Assembly (NCBI GenBank): GCA_964035575.1
Contig: OZ037839.1
Coordinates: forward strand, 1,873,220 to 1,937,219
Source: Rhynchopus sp. YZ270_cl-10
Taxonomy: Eukaryota; Euglenozoa; Diplonemea; Diplonemida; Diplonemidae
Length of the DNA stretch: 64,000 nucleotides
Direction of reading: 5' to 3'
Below, in pieces: positions 30,823 to 40,886 of this stretch. The stretch's first letter is position 1. The number at the start of each line of letters is the position of its first letter. The position numbers and the translations under genes were made by a program. The notes below the pieces were generated by a model. The model saw nothing but the letters and a program-made list of their open reading frames with translations. It ran no database searches and was not told where the DNA came from.

Positions 30823-30874
30823 CATACTGTGGGTGTTATAACGGTATCGATTACGTTATAACACCCACAGTATG
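30823..30874. mobile_element. 52-bp foldback insertion
   Basis: Arms CATACTGTGGGTGTTATAAC and its reverse complement surround a short loop. A 5-bp duplication TATTG flanks it (30818-30822, 30875-30879). The related spacers near 17050 and 26475 lack the insert. It is too short to code for anything and is a miniature element of unknown family. Confidence 0.75.
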
Positions 30875-31332
30875 TATTGTTTTAAAAAAAAATTATTGCT
30901 ATCGCTAATTCAAGTAGTAATTGACCCCACCACCACCACCACCACCTTCGCCTCATCCATACTGTTTTGTTCTTTGTTGTGTTCCGTTTGCCATTTGAGG
31001 TGCTCCATTCTTTACTTGCACTGATCCTTGCACACGAGGAGAGCACGTGAAGCCGTAGTGGTAGCAGTGTGGGCACCACGTATCTACGGCACGCGGTTCA
31101 TTAGCTTCCTTGCTACACTGTGTACGATCGTTCGTTAACGGGCTCAACCAGACAAATCACTCCACCACGAGCGGCCATGCACCACTTTTTTATGAACCTT
31201 CACAGAGCCCCCTCACCTGCCCTCTGCACACCTCAACACACACGACACCACTCCACTGACCACCCTCACCTCTTACCACAGAGACTGTACGTACGTGAAG
31301 GCTTTGTACAGTTTGACAAAACCTTCTTGCAC

Positions 31333-33093
31333 ATGGGCTGTTGGGCGTGTGTTGAGTGGATAGTTTCGGGCAATGGGAAGTATGGTGCGCGAGAGTCTAC
31401 ACAGAGGCTGCTGTTCCTTACGTTTGCTGCCGTTGGCCTGCCCTTCACGCTGGTGGCCTCGTGGGCGCACAGGGAGCGTCTCGTCGCCAACAAGTCTATG
31501 CTAGGGAACTCGGTGCTCACGGTGCTCTCCTTCCTCGTCACCATCTTCCTCGTGGCGTTCAGGTTCCCGGTCTCAGAGCGCACCATCGTGGGTGTGATGT
31601 ACTTCCAGTGTGTGCTCGTCTTCGCGGCAGATCTAAATGCACGTGTGTTGGGCTCAGAGCGCTGGCCGATTGTGATGCTTGCAGTGGACTACCTGCTTGT
31701 GCAGAGGGTGTCCACGCGCTACTCAGTGTGGCTTGTCGCCACCACTGCAGTCTACCTCTCGGTTGTGGCGGGCGAGCAGACGCTGCGCTTAGGGCTGTTT
31801 GACCTGCCAGGCATGCTGCCACAGGAGGGCGAGTATGGGCGGCGTGCGTTCTATGAGTCTAGGATCGCGTGCGACACCCTGCCCTGTGCGGAGGACTTCC
31901 CGCCACGCACGTTCTTCGTCTCCCTCGCCGTCTTTTTGCTCGACTTTATGGCGACACGAGGCTTTGCACGCGACGTGCTGAAGGAGCAGGCGTCCATGGC
32001 ACAGACAATCAGCACCGTGCAGGAGATCGCCTCCCTCCTAGCTGGCTACGACGTGGAGAAGGTGGCGGAGCTGCTGGAGGCGCATGGAGCGGACCTGCCT
32101 GAGGGGATGCTTCTTGCACTCAGTGCGTTGGAGGCGAACCTGCGTGTGTACAAAGCGTACCTGCCGACGACGTGTCTGCCTTTTGACGGATTTGCTGCTA
32201 ACGAAGGTGAGTTGGACGAGGCACGTGAAAGGTCTGCGTCCGAGAGCTCGGAGGACACTGCCACGCTGTCCACGGGGAGCCTCTCAGTGTCGCAGTCACG
32301 TATCCTCACGAAGACCACCGCACGGCTGGACTTGCTGCCTGTGAAGGCAACGCTGCTGACGCTGAACATCAAAGACTCGCTCCGCCTTCTTGACGACACT
32401 ACACACTTCTGTGAGATGTTCACGTCTCTCCTGCTTGAGACACTCAGCTCAGCAAGTGTGAACCGTGGCATGGTGGACGTGTTCATCGGAGACCGCATCC
32501 ACTGCTCCTTCAACACATCACGGCCATGTGCCAGCCACGCCACCTCAGCGCTCCACACGGCGACGCTACTGCTGAAGGGCATAGGCCGCTGCGAGTCCTT
32601 CTTCAACATCGGCATCGCAACAGGGAAGGTGCTCCGTGGCGACATGGGCTGTGAGATGATGCGCCGCTTCAGCATGATCGGCACTCTCGCGCGCGACGTG
32701 AACGGGATGGAACGTGCGGGGCGCATCCTCGGCTGCGATGTGCTCTGCAACCGCCTCTGCTTCAGCGACGGGGAGCTGGAGCACCAGCTGCGCCTTATCC
32801 CACGCAAGGTGGAGGTGGACGCGGGGTGTGACGAGGAGGTGGTGGCCGAGCTGGTGGTGACGCTGACTGCGTCTGAAGATGACACACCTACGGGGGAGTG
32901 GATGTACACGCTCGGGAAGAAGGACTGGGATGCGTACAACAGCTCTGTGCGTGCGTACTTCAAGGGCGAAGCCTCTGCTGCAGACGTCACAGAAGCAGGA
33001 CTCTTGCACACACACTGTCTCTCATACCAAGCACCTTCCACAACCTACACCACTCTACGCCTACCGGCCCGTTCTAAGGGCAGGGAGAACTGA
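31333..33093 (+). CDS. Six-pass membrane protein with class III nucleotidyl cyclase-like domain
   Basis: 586 residues from the ATG at 31333; the frame is open further upstream through the shared leader block (in-frame ATGs near 31177 and 31192), so a longer start is possible. Residues about 25-235 hold six hydrophobic segments (for example LLFLTFAAVGLPFTLVASW and FFVSLAVFLLDFMA). A Ser-rich linker leads to a class III cyclase homology domain (about 335-480): the second metal Asp is kept in FIGDRIHCSF, GIATGKVLRGDMG is the beta-hairpin region, and VNGMER resembles the VNxxxR transition-state motif. At the first metal site LNI stands where DI is usual, so activity is doubtful. One cyclase domain would have to dimerise. 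Likely a membrane sensor; no ligand can be named. Confidence 0.75.
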   Translation: MGCWACVEWIVSGNGKYGARESTQRLLFLTFAAVGLPFTLVASWAHRERLVANKSMLGNSVLTVLSFLVTIFLVAFRFPVSERTIVGVMYFQCVLVFAADLNARVLGSERWPIVMLAVDYLLVQRVSTRYSVWLVATTAVYLSVVAGEQTLRLGLFDLPGMLPQEGEYGRRAFYESRIACDTLPCAEDFPPRTFFVSLAVFLLDFMATRGFARDVLKEQASMAQTISTVQEIASLLAGYDVEKVAELLEAHGADLPEGMLLALSALEANLRVYKAYLPTTCLPFDGFAANEGELDEARERSASESSEDTATLSTGSLSVSQSRILTKTTARLDLLPVKATLLTLNIKDSLRLLDDTTHFCEMFTSLLLETLSSASVNRGMVDVFIGDRIHCSFNTSRPCASHATSALHTATLLLKGIGRCESFFNIGIATGKVLRGDMGCEMMRRFSMIGTLARDVNGMERAGRILGCDVLCNRLCFSDGELEHQLRLIPRKVEVDAGCDEEVVAELVVTLTASEDDTPTGEWMYTLGKKDWDAYNSSVRAYFKGEASAADVTEAGLLHTHCLSYQAPSTTYTTLRLPARSKGREN

Positions 33094-33897
33094 GCACACA
33101 CCTGCAACGCGAAGCGAATTTCCATTCTCTTCGCATTGTAGACCATTCGGTGCAAGCATAAATATACTAGCTAAAAAACTAAGTCCCACTCTCAGGGCTG
33201 GAATTCCGACCTGTAGGCGAGAGGACTTAAGTTAACTTTTCTTTCACTTCGACTTCGTTTTTCGAGGTGACCCACCTGATTTTGTCTGAAAATTTGTGTG
33301 GTGTTCAGTGGTGGTGTTTAATACAATACCACCAAACCCCACTGATCTCCACCAAAATTTCAGGCAAAATCATGTGAGTGGTCACCACATGTCTATTTGT
33401 TTTTTCTACACTCACGCCTCACGACCTACCCTTTGCATTGAGCTTGACTGAGATGCGTTTTAGCACAACTCTTTTTTTGCTCAAGAGGCGTATGACGTGG
33501 GTAGCGTACCAACTAAACAAAAGATGAAAGGGGGTTTTTATTATTTCTCAAGAATACAATAAAGCCAACTTCGAACTTTTTCTGCACAAATGATATCTTT
33601 TTGACGCAGCCGTCAGATTGTACTTACTTCCTAATTCCTACTGCAGACGGCATAGCAGTGTTCCACACCACACCACACCAAGGGCCATATTCTGCGCAAG
33701 AATTACCCTCACTAGGCATTACCGCACCACACCGCATCCTCGCAGAAGAGATCAGTACAGTACCCAAGGAAGAAGGTCAGAGTGAGGCGACTGTATCCGT
33801 TCCGTTCGCCTTCTTCCGCTGCCCAATTTCAACCCCCCCCTTCGTCGGACAGTTGGAGGGGAAAGCGTCTTTCTTGTCCCACCTGATGATGCATACT
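33094..33897. other. Intergenic with a foldback and a Ubl-LRR 3' flank fragment
   Basis: An imperfect inverted repeat of about 125 bp spans 33264-33390 (ends GGTGACC / GGTCACC, with GATTTTGTCTGAAA in one arm and its counterpart in the other). At about 33488-33560 the string GCGTATGACGTGGGTAGCGT and the following bases match the DNA just after the Ubl-LRR genes at 48467 and 54855, so this may be all that remains of a former gene copy. No coding call. Confidence 0.5.
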
Positions 33898-34365
33898 ATG
33901 CAGCTATGCAGCTATGCAGCTATGCAGCTATGCAGCTATGCAGCTATGCAGCTATGCAGCTATGCAGCTATGCAGCTATGCAGCTATGCAGCTATGCAGC
34001 TATGCAGCTATGCAGCTATGCAGCTATGCAGCTATGCAGCTATGCAGCTATGCAGCTATGCAGCTATGCAGCTATGCAGCTATGCAGCTATGCAGCTATG
34101 CAGCTATGCAGCTATGCAGCTATGCAGCTATGCAGCTATGCAGCTATGCAGCTATGCAGCTATGCAGCTATGCAGCTATGCAGCTATGCAGCTATGCAGC
34201 TATGCAGCTATGCAGCTATGCAGCTATGCAGCTATGCAGCTATGCAGCTATGCAGCTATGCAGCTATGCAGCTATGCAGCTATGCAGCTATGCAGCTATG
34301 CAGCTATGCAGCTATGCAGCTATGCAGCTATGCAGCTATGCAGCTATGCAGCTATGCAGCTATGC
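33898..34365. repeat. Tandem array of the 8-bp unit ATGCAGCT, about 58 copies
   Basis: 468 bp with no visible unit variation. Because 8 is not a multiple of 3, every + frame reads the same 8-residue period (MQLCSYAA) with no stop, so three overlapping + strand open frames arise. This is a simple repeat, not a gene. Perfect homogeneity implies recent expansion. Confidence 0.97.
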
Positions 34366-34570
34366 GTTGTGCTCCCCTGCTCTCCATACCCCACGCACGC
34401 ATACGTCTTGCAGCAACTCTGGCCCTGATGAACAAGGGAAGACAACTCCATTGGAGGCGACGCGAGCGGGCTGGATTGTTTTTCAAGTCAAATTTTCACT
34501 TTTGAGCATCTGTAGCACTTTTTAGGCTTTTGCCACTGTTCACGAGACACTGCATTTCAAGCCAACTCTT

Positions 34571-34610
34571 TGCTCGCTTTCCTCCTTTCTCCCACACACT
34601 TTCCCTACAG
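34571..34610 (+). promoter_or_regulatory. Pyrimidine tract and AG acceptor before the solenoid gene
   Basis: TTTCCTCCTTTCTCCCACAC runs on to TTCCCTACAG (AG at 34609-34610), 53 bases before the ATG at 34663. It resembles a splice acceptor; the open frame upstream of 34663 crosses it with no ATG, which supports 34663 as the start. Confidence 0.5.
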
Positions 34611-34662
34611 GACACCTCCACCCCCTCCACCCTCCACCCCCTCCAGGTCTCTTCCAGCTTCT

Positions 34663-37600
34663 ATGGCACAATGTGGGTTGATCGGGCAGTTCCCTGGGGA
34701 CGACGAGAAACGAGCCAAGCTTGCAGAGATGGAGTCTCGTCTCTCACACGGAGACGTGCCCACAGCGGCAGAGGTGCTGGAGGTGCTGGAGCTGCTGCCG
34801 TACCGTGGGAGGGTCGCGTTTGTACGCCGCCTTGTGGACGCAGATGCTGGGGGGGAGATGCTGTGGACGTTGTTCATGAGCTGTGTGGGCGGTGTGGAGG
34901 GGCAGCCAGGCAACGGCACAATGCATAGCCATGCGAAGGCCGTGATCACTGCAGGACGTGGCTCGCAGGCGGTGCGGATGTTCCGCGAATATGAGACGCG
35001 CGGTGGGCGGCGTCACCGCATGGCGTTGCTGGGCGCTGCCATCGGCGATGTTGCGCTGGGTGATGAGGAGCTGCTCGAGGCCTACCGGAACTCCGTTGTG
35101 AAGGACCGGGCTGAGGTCCTGGCACGCGCCAAGCATGGCGGACGGGGCGGGTTTCTGCGTCTGCTCCTCGACGCAGGCGAGGTCGTGTTGGTGGACGTCG
35201 TGTACGCTGTGCCGGGGTTGATGTCAGGCGCGCTGCTTGCACCCACCGCCACACCTGCCTCGCAGGAGACCATCTGGCATCACGGCTTCAGAAACTGGTC
35301 GGCACACGGAGACACCTATATCGCCTTCCTCCGTGCAGAGCTGAGTGCCTGCGGCACCAACGCTCTCGAACGAGGCCGTATCTTCCGCAAATTCGAGCGC
35401 AAAATCCACGGCAACGTCACTGCACCACAGGTCCTCCGCCTAGCAGCACTGTGCAAAGACCTCCAACCCTTAGAGTTCTCGGAGGTAGTGTCGAAGAAGA
35501 AGAATGGCACCAAGGTGAAGCAACAGCAGTACCTCGCAGCTGAGTCCCTCAGTGGCAGGTTAGATCTTTCCTTCCCTGGTGTGCGTGTGGCGATGCCGGG
35601 CACGAAGCTGCTGCAGAAGCTTGAGAAGAAGGTTGCCTTCGTGGAGAGCCTCCTGGTGACCGCTGACGACGGCGCATTGAGTATCGAGCGAGGGTACGAA
35701 GACACAGTGCAGAGCGCCCTGCAGCTTGCGAGATCGTCGCGCAGTCGTGACCAGCTGACCGTCCTCGCAACGAAGTGCTTTGCGCACCTCCCCGAGGACG
35801 CCTTCTGGCTGCACACCCTGCGCCACCACCGTGATGGGGATCGGGATGTGTTGGACCCTTGGGATGCAATGTGCACGCCAGAGATCCGCTTCTTTTCTGA
35901 TCTTGTCGGATTGTTGGACTTCAACATGAACGGTGATCACCGAAGCACTGATGCCGTTGTGGACGCGTGGGTCGCACTGCATCGTCGTTGCGTCCCAAAT
36001 GCTGACACGGCTGCACGGCTTGCGAGATGTGTGTCGCTGAAGCCGCTTCCCTGCGGTGTGGCTGGGGAGCACTTCCTGTGGACGCAGTGGGTGGGGAGTG
36101 TTGGAAGTGCTTTCGGTGCACCGGTTCTTGCCTCGTTGAAGGAGGCGGGGCGCTTGGTGGTGTGCACTGACCTGGAGGGACGGTCGGGGCTGACGGCGCA
36201 TCTTGGCTTCGTGTCGGCACTGCAGGACACCCTGGTGGCTGCGTTGGAGCTGCCTCTTGCCTTCGCAGCCAAGGCAGAGGGCGCACCTACGTGGGAGATG
36301 CCCGCCACAGTCATGCATACGCTCTCCACAGCGCTGCTTCCGTCTATAGGCCCACAGCACGCCGTGCTGCTCCATGCAGGATCAGACTCCCCTGTGCTGT
36401 CCCGTCACCGCAGTGCGCTGTGCGCGTTGCACACAGAAGTCATGGCCCCGCTGCTGACGGGGCTGCTTGGTGCCTTCAGTGCCACATCGGAGCTGTACAT
36501 GAAGGAGGCTGCCCTCACAGCGTGGGAGCAGTTCTTCAGCTTCTTTGCCGATGAGAGGTATAAAGCACTTTTTGCGCATTCGCCAGCATTCATGGAGGCA
36601 ACACTCGAGACGCTGGAGGGGTGCCTGTCTGTGGTGCACCTGACGCAGGAGCAGAAGGACCAACGCTTCGCAGTGCTGCAGCACGGTGGCGTGCGTTCCT
36701 TCCGTGTTTACGTTGTAGGGCGGCATGGAGAGTTCGTGCAGAAGACGATGGAGGTGGTGCTGATGATGTCGACCGTTCTGCACAGTCAGGAAAAATGGCG
36801 AAGATATGAAGAAGATACAGCGCTCGACGCGCTTGCGATGCGTCTGTGGACGTTGTACAAGCAGACAGAGTTCATGCAGGTAGAGGAAGGAGTGGTGCTG
36901 CTGGAGAAGCTGCAGAGGAGCTGGGAAAAAGAAGGAAAGAAAGACAAATATGAGAAGAAGCGTGCACAGTACCTCAGAGCTGTGGGTGGGCAGCGCCGTG
37001 CAGTGGTGCTTGCAGAACAGGGCACCATCCTCAAAGTGGCGCAAGGGGACGAATGCTTCCAGCAGCTTGGGACGGAAAAGCTGCGTAAGGTAGGCCTCCT
37101 TGACATCCTGTACACAGCGAACCCACACCTGTCGGATCGCCTCCTGCCATGGATTCACTGTCTGCCCTCTGTCCTGGAAGGCACCAACCCCATTGCCACG
37201 ACACTCACCGAGGACGCAAAGTCAAGCGACGTGCTTGAACGCATGAAGGCACACTGCAACATGGTCGACTGTGCGTCCTCGAAGCTGGAGGGTGTCGGTG
37301 GGAACGTTGATTTGGCAGGTTTTGTACGTGTTCTGGAAGATGTCTGCAGACGGACACGGAACGAGGCCAGTTATGCACGCGAGCACCTGCAGGACACCTT
37401 GCATACGCACCTCCACCTCATGGTGCGTGCGTCGCTATGTGCGGGCACAGATGCAGAAGCACTTCAAGCGACACAAGCACTCCACGCGCAGATCCTAACG
37501 CTGGTGCGAGACAACGACTCGAAGCGCGACAGCATCAAGGGCAGGTATCTCAATCCGGAGAAGATCCTTCGATTTGCGCTGGCGTTCGACAACGAGCAGA

Positions 37601-40182
37601 CCTGGGGCAGGCCTGCAAAGGCTCTGTGCAGACGCAGCGATGTGCGGCGTGCATGGGTTGAGCTTGCGGTGCGCATTGAGTTCCTCGCGATGAAGAACCT
37701 TGGTGAGGAGCAGTGCCGGCAGGTGGCCTTCCCATCGTTGCCGGCGGGTTTTGTTGCTAGCCTGCCTGCGTGGGACCTCGCCAGCATCGATGCACGCAAA
37801 GTTGCGCACATCGCACAGCAGCACTACGGCCAGCACGCCGCACAGCAGACGGCAAAGCTTCTTGCCGCCACAGCAAACAGCCCCGCCAGCGCGGGCACGC
37901 CCTATTCAGTTATAGAGTGCGCAGAGATGCTGACCTCCGCCCTCGACGCTGTGAAGTCGACAACCGCACTCAAGGACCATAACTTCTTTGGCCTCGACGG
38001 CGTGGAGCTCAGCACAGGGGAGGTGAAGGCGGTGTTTGCGCGGGTTGCCTTCCTTGCGAAGATATGTAAATGGCAGTGGGTCAACTGTGCGCAGGTGACG
38101 GACTTTGTGGATGCATTCGTGGAGCGTGTGAAGACACCGGCATGGTCGACAATGCGCATGGACGTGAGAGAGGAACACGCGAAGCAGGGGCTAATGCTGT
38201 ACCAGCTGCTTGGGAAGACGGTGCCGACGCACTTCCGCAGCGCCTCCGCGCAGCTCACTGCGCTGTGCACGGCGCTGCTGCAGGAGACGGTGGGCATCGC
38301 ATCGCTGCAGAAAGGCTTCAGGCAGACGGCGCACGCAGCGGCGAAGATGTTCCTCTCACTGCACAGCACAGGAACCGTGTTCGAAGGCGTCTCGCCCTAC
38401 GAGTTGATCCTGCTTGCGGAGGTCGGGAAGAAAGCCCTGCTGCCCCTCAAGCGCCGAAGAGCGGACTTCAAGGCAGGCAACTCTGAAGCACTGCTCAGTG
38501 CGGTGAGTACCATTCTCGACCTCTCTCCGAGTGCCGTGCACCTGGACACAGTGCGCACAGCGTTGATCTGCCACAGAGACGACCTGCTCACGCTCTTCTT
38601 GGGGAGGCCGTGTGCAGACTTCAGCGGCCCGCTTCAACGTGACACTAAAGTGCCGAAGGGCGTGTTTGTGTTGAACATTGAGGCGCGATACCTGCCGTGT
38701 TTGAACGGGGCGTGCGCAGAGTTGTACAGCACGCTCTTGTTGAAGAACGCACTGCGGTTGGAAGCAAGCACGCAGGAGCGCACACAAGCTGTTTCGGACT
38801 ACGTCATGTTCACATCGACGTCGGGCGAGGACATCGTGGCGTTGCTGCAGACGCTTCAGAAGGACAGCCCCGCCATGGTCGAGGTGGCTGTGCTTGCGGC
38901 ATTCAAGACCGACTCCGCGTGGTGCGTTCTGGAGTACCTGCTGCGCCCCGCAGTGCTCAAGGGGGCACCACAGGCGACCACTGCCGCAGTCCTGCGGAAT
39001 CTGTGTCTGTGGGCGCCACCAGAAAGGGTGACCGCTGTCCTCAAGCGTCTTCTCACGGAACAGGACAGCAGAAGCGCGATGCGCATGCCGCTCTTCAAAA
39101 GCGTCGTACGCGAGCTTCTCAACTCCACCGACACCACCGCCACAGGAGTGCTTCTGCACGAATGGCGCAACCGCAAACACAACGCACTCCACAAAGACCT
39201 TCAGCGCGAAGTCGTCGGCAGCTGTCTTACACAGGTCCTCGACGTGACGTCCACAGGGAAGGCGGTGCCAACAGACGACGTGTGGGAAGTCCTCGCAGAG
39301 GCCGCTGACCCTGCACAGAACCCTGAGGAGGTGCAGCTTGAGCTCCTTGTACCACGAGGGTATCAAAACGTCTGGTTTGACGCAGGTGGGGACACGTATC
39401 GATATGGAGTCAGGAGGGTCGACCCTACCATGGACCACTGGGTGGAGAATATGAGGTCTACCGAGTTCATGAAGAGGTACAGACAGAGGATTTCCGAAAG
39501 TGAAGGCTACAAATCTTGCGTCCCTCGTCTGCGCTACTGCGTGGACGCTCAGGACGTTGAGGACCCACGCTATATGCAGCAGAACGCGCGGACGAAGCGT
39601 GTCCTGGAGTTCCTCCAGCACGCAGGCACACAGCTTGCAGAGGGTGCGCAGGACGAGCACATCCGCACGATTGCAGAAGTGGGCCGCTTTCAGTACGACT
39701 GGCGTGGGTGGTCCGGGCACATTGAAGTGGACACGCTGAGGGAGATGGAGGCCGCTTTCTTGAGGCGCATCCCTGACACGCAAGATAGCAACGTTCCCAT
39801 CGATATCCCAGACGAATTTGTGGCTTTCAAACTGAGCAGAGTGTACACGCATTATGTAATGACATGTTTGGAGAAGAGAGAAATGTGCAAGCAGACGTAC
39901 ACACCCTTCGAGCGGAGTCAGGGCTTGGCGCGTGCGCACATTGTGCAGTCGAACCCAGTCGCGCAGCAGTTCATGTCGTTTTCCGGCACAATCATCAACG
40001 GCCTGCTCGACACACCTGTGCGTAACCACGTCCGGCGGCATTACTTCAGGGCTGCTGCCGCCAATATTATCTTTGCAAGCATGAGCCGTGGCTGGCAGAA
40101 GGACCTTATATCGACGCCACACCACGCCAGCCTGAGGCACATGGAGAATAAGAATTACCAAGAAATTTGTATTGAAAGGTGA
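34663..40182 (+). CDS. Very large probable HEAT/ARM-type helical-repeat protein
   Basis: 1839 residues in one frame with no intron. No catalytic motif was recognised. The sequence is almost wholly short amphipathic helices with leucine-spaced pairs; segments such as RGRVAFVRRLVD (N-terminal region) and HKDLQREVVGSCL..VWEVLAEAAD (C-terminal region) resemble HEAT-like repeats that pair a DVR-type helix with a W-x-L-x-E-A helix. No signal peptide or transmembrane segment is evident. HEAT/ARM solenoids usually act as scaffolds, but no partner or process can be named. It lies between the 8-bp array and a hAT-type element that starts 19 bases after the stop. The gene call is strong, the family call tentative. 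Confidence 0.75.
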   Translation: MAQCGLIGQFPGDDEKRAKLAEMESRLSHGDVPTAAEVLEVLELLPYRGRVAFVRRLVDADAGGEMLWTLFMSCVGGVEGQPGNGTMHSHAKAVITAGRGSQAVRMFREYETRGGRRHRMALLGAAIGDVALGDEELLEAYRNSVVKDRAEVLARAKHGGRGGFLRLLLDAGEVVLVDVVYAVPGLMSGALLAPTATPASQETIWHHGFRNWSAHGDTYIAFLRAELSACGTNALERGRIFRKFERKIHGNVTAPQVLRLAALCKDLQPLEFSEVVSKKKNGTKVKQQQYLAAESLSGRLDLSFPGVRVAMPGTKLLQKLEKKVAFVESLLVTADDGALSIERGYEDTVQSALQLARSSRSRDQLTVLATKCFAHLPEDAFWLHTLRHHRDGDRDVLDPWDAMCTPEIRFFSDLVGLLDFNMNGDHRSTDAVVDAWVALHRRCVPNADTAARLARCVSLKPLPCGVAGEHFLWTQWVGSVGSAFGAPVLASLKEAGRLVVCTDLEGRSGLTAHLGFVSALQDTLVAALELPLAFAAKAEGAPTWEMPATVMHTLSTALLPSIGPQHAVLLHAGSDSPVLSRHRSALCALHTEVMAPLLTGLLGAFSATSELYMKEAALTAWEQFFSFFADERYKALFAHSPAFMEATLETLEGCLSVVHLTQEQKDQRFAVLQHGGVRSFRVYVVGRHGEFVQKTMEVVLMMSTVLHSQEKWRRYEEDTALDALAMRLWTLYKQTEFMQVEEGVVLLEKLQRSWEKEGKKDKYEKKRAQYLRAVGGQRRAVVLAEQGTILKVAQGDECFQQLGTEKLRKVGLLDILYTANPHLSDRLLPWIHCLPSVLEGTNPIATTLTEDAKSSDVLERMKAHCNMVDCASSKLEGVGGNVDLAGFVRVLEDVCRRTRNEASYAREHLQDTLHTHLHLMVRASLCAGTDAEALQATQALHAQILTLVRDNDSKRDSIKGRYLNPEKILRFALAFDNEQTWGRPAKALCRRSDVRRAWVELAVRIEFLAMKNLGEEQCRQVAFPSLPAGFVASLPAWDLASIDARKVAHIAQQHYGQHAAQQTAKLLAATANSPASAGTPYSVIECAEMLTSALDAVKSTTALKDHNFFGLDGVELSTGEVKAVFARVAFLAKICKWQWVNCAQVTDFVDAFVERVKTPAWSTMRMDVREEHAKQGLMLYQLLGKTVPTHFRSASAQLTALCTALLQETVGIASLQKGFRQTAHAAAKMFLSLHSTGTVFEGVSPYELILLAEVGKKALLPLKRRRADFKAGNSEALLSAVSTILDLSPSAVHLDTVRTALICHRDDLLTLFLGRPCADFSGPLQRDTKVPKGVFVLNIEARYLPCLNGACAELYSTLLLKNALRLEASTQERTQAVSDYVMFTSTSGEDIVALLQTLQKDSPAMVEVAVLAAFKTDSAWCVLEYLLRPAVLKGAPQATTAAVLRNLCLWAPPERVTAVLKRLLTEQDSRSAMRMPLFKSVVRELLNSTDTTATGVLLHEWRNRKHNALHKDLQREVVGSCLTQVLDVTSTGKAVPTDDVWEVLAEAADPAQNPEEVQLELLVPRGYQNVWFDAGGDTYRYGVRRVDPTMDHWVENMRSTEFMKRYRQRISESEGYKSCVPRLRYCVDAQDVEDPRYMQQNARTKRVLEFLQHAGTQLAEGAQDEHIRTIAEVGRFQYDWRGWSGHIEVDTLREMEAAFLRRIPDTQDSNVPIDIPDEFVAFKLSRVYTHYVMTCLEKREMCKQTYTPFERSQGLARAHIVQSNPVAQQFMSFSGTIINGLLDTPVRNHVRRHYFRAAAANIIFASMSRGWQKDLISTPHHASLRHMENKNYQEICIER

Positions 40183-40200
40183 ACATGTGGGAGGGGGATG

Positions 40201-40878
40201 CAGGGGTCCTAAGAGTGGTAACTTTTACCACTTCCGAAGTGACCTTTTTTATTTTTTTGAAATTCGAAGGTCACTTCGAAGTGACCTTCGAAAAGTGCCC
40301 TAAAAAGTGACCTTTTTTTTTATTTTTTGAAATCCGGAACGAAGTGACCTAGGTTACTTAACATACACTGGGAGCACGTTGGAGGGTCTGGGATTTTTTT
40401 CTTTTTTGTCAAGATCAGTGGTCTGCAGGGCTGCAGGTTGCTACCATGTACAATTTTAAGCGAATTTTTTTGAAATATTGCGTACCGTGGCTTCGCCAGA
40501 AACTTTCGTTTTAGCAAAATACGCAAGTAATTTACGGAAACTTACGATAATTACCAACGATAGTGCCATTTTATGGCAACATTTTTTAGAAATGTTGCGT
40601 ACCGTGGCTTCGCCAGGAACCAAAACGGTGACACAGACCGCTGCGAAAATTGCCTCACAAGAAAAAAATGTATCTAGTACCCTGTCCCTATGATAACCAA
40701 CGTCCGGCGATAACCAACGTCCAGTGTATGTCCGAGGATTTGCAGCTTTTCAACTTCACTTGTGTTGTTGCCATACCGCCTCTGAGGGGGGAAAGTTTTT
40801 TTTTTCCTCCCCAAAAAACGAGAAGTGACCTTGAAGTTACCATTTTAAATTTTTTTGAGAACAGCGTTAGGACCCCTG
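40201..40878. mobile_element. hAT-type non-autonomous element, family 1, copy 2
   Basis: 678 bp, same inverted repeats as 28925-29544 (CAGGGGTCCTAA / TTAGGACCCCTG) and an independent 8-bp duplication GGGGGATG (40193-40200 and 40879-40886). It keeps about 58 internal bp (near 40398-40456) missing from the other copy. It sits just after the stop of the solenoid gene, probably in its 3' UTR. No coding capacity. Confidence 0.92.
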
Positions 40879-40886
40879 GGGGGATG

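Larger units (their letters stand above)
28477..31332. other. Spacer between copy E and the cyclase-like gene
   Basis: A longer and more diverged version of the acyltransferase spacer: the CAACACAACCGAGG motif (about 28600), the GGCAATGTATTTC block (about 28708), a hAT-type element (28925-29544), then the ATGCGTCCCAGCTGG repeats (about 29785, 29950), the GGGTTGGAGTAGAG repeat (about 30640), a 52-bp foldback (30823-30874) and the leader block (30948-31330). No gene. Confidence 0.75.

Noticed and set aside
33601-34525. Three overlapping + strand reading frames of about 200-275 codons
   Set aside because: They exist only because an 8-bp repeat without stops reads identically in all frames; composition outside the array is not coding-like.
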